A stretch of DNA of 64,000 nucleotides from Bacteroidota bacterium (GTDB lineage: Bacteria > Bacteroidota > Bacteroidia > Cytophagales > Cytophagaceae), in assembly GCA_023392125.1 (NCBI GenBank), contig JAEVZS010000022.1, positions 62,001-126,000 of the forward strand. Direction: 5' to 3'. The position numbers and the translations under genes are program-made. Each line of letters opens with the position of its first letter. Within the stretch, counting starts at the first letter, position 1. This document shows, one piece after another, positions 61,968 through 64,000 of the stretch. The notes beneath the pieces were generated by a model. It saw only the letters and a program-made list of their open reading frames with translations. It did not search any database and was not told the DNA's origin.

Positions 61968-64000
61968 TTAATAGATCACTACCCGTTCGGAGCGGATTTT
62001 TTCTCCTGCAACTATATTTACAATATATACTCCGGGAGTAGTTCCAACTTTAAAGCTAAAAGTCTTATTGTGTAGATCAACTTTATTATATTCAGCAATC
62101 ATACGACCAGCTACATCATACAACCTGACATCAGCAGCCTCTTCAATATCTGCCCCTGTCAGCGTCACATCCCGTCCTTTGGAAAATACTCTTACAAAAC
62201 CTGAATTAATGCCTTCCATAGCCGTAATCACAGCATTTTCAAAATGTAATGTAAAACGGCCTGATCGTTCCTCCAGATTAGTAGAAAAAGTATAGGATTG
62301 ATCAATACCGATCGGATGCATTACATTCAGCACCTTGTCTTCTAAGTAAATTTCATATGGCAAGTCATATGTATATTCCTCAGAGAGAGTAATTGTATAT
62401 GTTCCTGCAACTTTAGGTTCAAATGCCAACAATATAGAGTACTTGGCAAACATATCAGGCACACTATTAATAGAGTAATTGACACCATCCTTATAGGAGA
62501 AGAAAGAAGGAACAGAGCCTCCATTTCTGAACTTATAAGCATCCATATCCGGATCAAAGCCGACAGTCGCATCACTACTCAAACGCACATATGTGGCATC
62601 AGAATATTGACCATTACTTACGTTCAACTTCAGCACATTTGTCGGCTGCACCTTTCTTCTGAGAATATTTGAACTCCCAAGCCCGGCTTCTTTGCTAAAT
62701 GTAAACGTATTATTAATCGGCGTATTACCAGAGTTTGGCAAATAAACCATAACCCCCTGCATAGGACTAAGTCTGTTATAATTTCCTGTTGCCGGCACTC
62801 CGTCTATATATGGCTGGAACTGATCTCCCATCTGATAATAAATTCCACGATAAATAGCAGTATTCCCAGATACCTCCAGCAACTCGTCCCAATCCACATC
62901 AAACGCAAATGGATTACCAATAAGGTTCCATCCGGTATAGCCAGCAGCAAATTGTCCATTGACAGGCGTAGAAACAACCGGCACACTTACTGTTGCTCTG
63001 GTATTGTCGTAAGTTCCAGACACACGTATTATCGGATTAGATGAATTAGTTTCCGCCGAGTGACAAGCATAAGCCTTTCCATCAGCAGCAAGCGCTGTCG
63101 CGTTAGATAATGGTACAAGATAATGAGGTGCAGCCTTGTCATCGTATCTAAATACATATTCAAAACCCGCTGATTTCAAATCCGATACGGATGCTCCTAC
63201 AGGAAACGACACTGCCGTATATCCTTTTTTGGAAGCTGACTTTATAAAGGTGAGATTCCCATTCAAACCGCCGTTACCTTCAGGATTTATATAGCCCGTA
63301 TTTAAGTCCAATGCCAAGGTACCATTAATTGAAGAGATACCGCCAGTCTGCAGATAAAGCGCGTGATTAATCGTATCCTGACCATCAAAGTTTAGTCCGC
63401 CAACAATGGTTACATCCCAAAACTGTCCTACACCTGATGTACCGCGAGAAGCACTAGGCTGAGCAAAAACCACCCGACCCTCATTATGTATAAAGCTTCC
63501 TCCAGAATTAACAATCAGACTTCCAGAAACAGTCAGTATCTGTGGAGCCGAAAAATCAACACCGGAGTCTATAATAAGGTTGTGGAAATTATTAACACCT
63601 GTCCCGATAAGTGTCGAAGTAGTACCGGCTAAGCGCACTGTACCTGTCTGTCCGTTAAATGTTCCGCTGTTCGTCCAACCAGCAACAACTGTAAGTTCAG
63701 TGTCTGTATTACCATTATGAATACCATTAAAAATCGCATTTTCCCTAATATTCACCTCTTTTACCAAAACAGACGCATCGAGATTGACACCTGAAGAATT
63801 CTCAAATACCAATCTCGGGAACGTATCAATAGCAACAAAATCTGTAAATCCTGCTCGTTGAACCCCTATTCCTCTATATACAATTTCCGCATTATCCCCA
63901 AAGTCTATACCAAGCACAGGGTTGAAACCGTCAAGTCCTGCTATGTGCTCCGTAATTAATGTACCATTAAGAAACAATTGAGTCTCATTATCAACCGAAA
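61968..64000 (-). CDS. Large T9SS surface protein (5' end outside window)
   Basis: The frame is open to the right edge (at least 677 codons), so the N-terminus is missing. It is beta-rich: strand repeats such as GTVRLAGTTSTLIGTGVNNF and ALYLQTGGISSINGTLAL, then a region with YTGWNLIGNPFAFDVDWDEL and MQGVMVYLPNSG, common in Bacteroidota surface proteins before the sorting signal. The C-terminal type A T9SS domain is clear: DVRLYDVAGRMIAEYN, FSFKVGTTPGVYIVNIVAGE and a final RVVIY. Likely a large adhesin or matrix protein. It is the upstream gene of the exosortase operon. Confidence 0.88.
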   Translation of the reverse strand, partial: SVDNETQLFLNGTLITEHIAGLDGFNPVLGIDFGDNAEIVYRGIGVQRAGFTDFVAIDTFPRLVFENSSGVNLDASVLVKEVNIRENAIFNGIHNGNTDTELTVVAGWTNSGTFNGQTGTVRLAGTTSTLIGTGVNNFHNLIIDSGVDFSAPQILTVSGSLIVNSGGSFIHNEGRVVFAQPSASRGTSGVGQFWDVTIVGGLNFDGQDTINHALYLQTGGISSINGTLALDLNTGYINPEGNGGLNGNLTFIKSASKKGYTAVSFPVGASVSDLKSAGFEYVFRYDDKAAPHYLVPLSNATALAADGKAYACHSAETNSSNPIIRVSGTYDNTRATVSVPVVSTPVNGQFAAGYTGWNLIGNPFAFDVDWDELLEVSGNTAIYRGIYYQMGDQFQPYIDGVPATGNYNRLSPMQGVMVYLPNSGNTPINNTFTFSKEAGLGSSNILRRKVQPTNVLKLNVSNGQYSDATYVRLSSDATVGFDPDMDAYKFRNGGSVPSFFSYKDGVNYSINSVPDMFAKYSILLAFEPKVAGTYTITLSEEYTYDLPYEIYLEDKVLNVMHPIGIDQSYTFSTNLEERSGRFTLHFENAVITAMEGINSGFVRVFSKGRDVTLTGADIEEAADVRLYDVAGRMIAEYNKVDLHNKTFSFKVGTTPGVYIVNIVAGEKIRSERVVIY

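Noticed and set aside
1..64000. CRISPR array, insertion sequence, prophage or integrase
   Set aside because: No regular direct repeats with spacers, transposase or integrase motifs were seen on either strand.

Overview
The window is chromosomal DNA from a Bacteroidota bacterium, most likely of the Cytophagales. Reasons: secreted proteins end in Por-type (type IX secretion, T9SS) sorting domains with a PNPA(Q/K) motif; promoters resemble the TAnnTTTG class; Shine-Dalgarno sequences are nearly absent; and family content is typical (DUF4293, DUF4230, DUF1573, a long NusB, an exosortase with a PID-CTERM-like partner). The DNA is AT-leaning and gene-dense. There is one tRNA gene, and I saw no insertion sequence, phage or CRISPR. 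Assignments rest on motif and context reading; no database search was possible.

Layout. 1-3278 is the front part of a secreted beta-helix protein cut by the left edge. 3.6-5.8 kb is an ABC-2 export pair. 5.8-12 kb holds a DUF4230 protein, an ArsR-type repressor and a seven-gene minus-strand operon (nusB, ytxH-like, NAD-type isocitrate dehydrogenase, DUF1573 lipoprotein, yajC, YbbR-like, coaE). 12-20 kb has an ABC exporter half, an AI-2E family permease, a DUF4919 protein, a T9SS cargo protein, a sugar MFS transporter, a coiled-coil membrane protein and an unlisted 52-residue membrane protein. 20-31 kb carries an MtfA-like peptidase, a 1178-residue nucleotidase/phytase-like T9SS fusion, a DPP-IV-like peptidase, a lipoprotein with strong codon bias, an alpha/beta hydrolase, DUF4293 and a helical protein of unknown role. 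31-36 kb has tRNA-Ala(GGC), an NlpC/P60 lipoprotein, an asparagine synthetase and gmd-fcl for GDP-L-fucose.

36-51 kb contains a UvrD-like helicase fused to an iron-sulfur PD-(D/E)XK nuclease, a CPA2 antiporter with a Usp-like tail, an envelope operon (coaX, LysM-containing outer-membrane protein, lptC, 58-residue membrane protein, PpiD/SurA-like foldase), divergent anmK, a PKD-domain T9SS protein and plsY. 51-58 kb is tpiA-prmA followed by a 1770-residue secreted protein of unknown function. 58-61 kb has an orphan lipoprotein and an MltF-like lytic transglycosylase.

The most distinctive locus is at the right end. A large T9SS surface protein (cut by the window edge) is followed closely on the same strand by a 94-residue protein with a signal peptide and a C-terminal PIDGG-hydrophobic-RK sorting signal, then by a 190-residue exosortase with Cys94, Arg139 and His155/158. 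This looks like a dedicated exosortase-substrate pair in one operon with a T9SS substrate. The exosortase stop codon lies inside an odd ACGTAC-rich repeat block. Other items of note are a LysM domain spliced into an outer-membrane barrel protein, a DUF4230 gene with ATC where ATG is expected, and two small membrane-protein genes that are easily missed.
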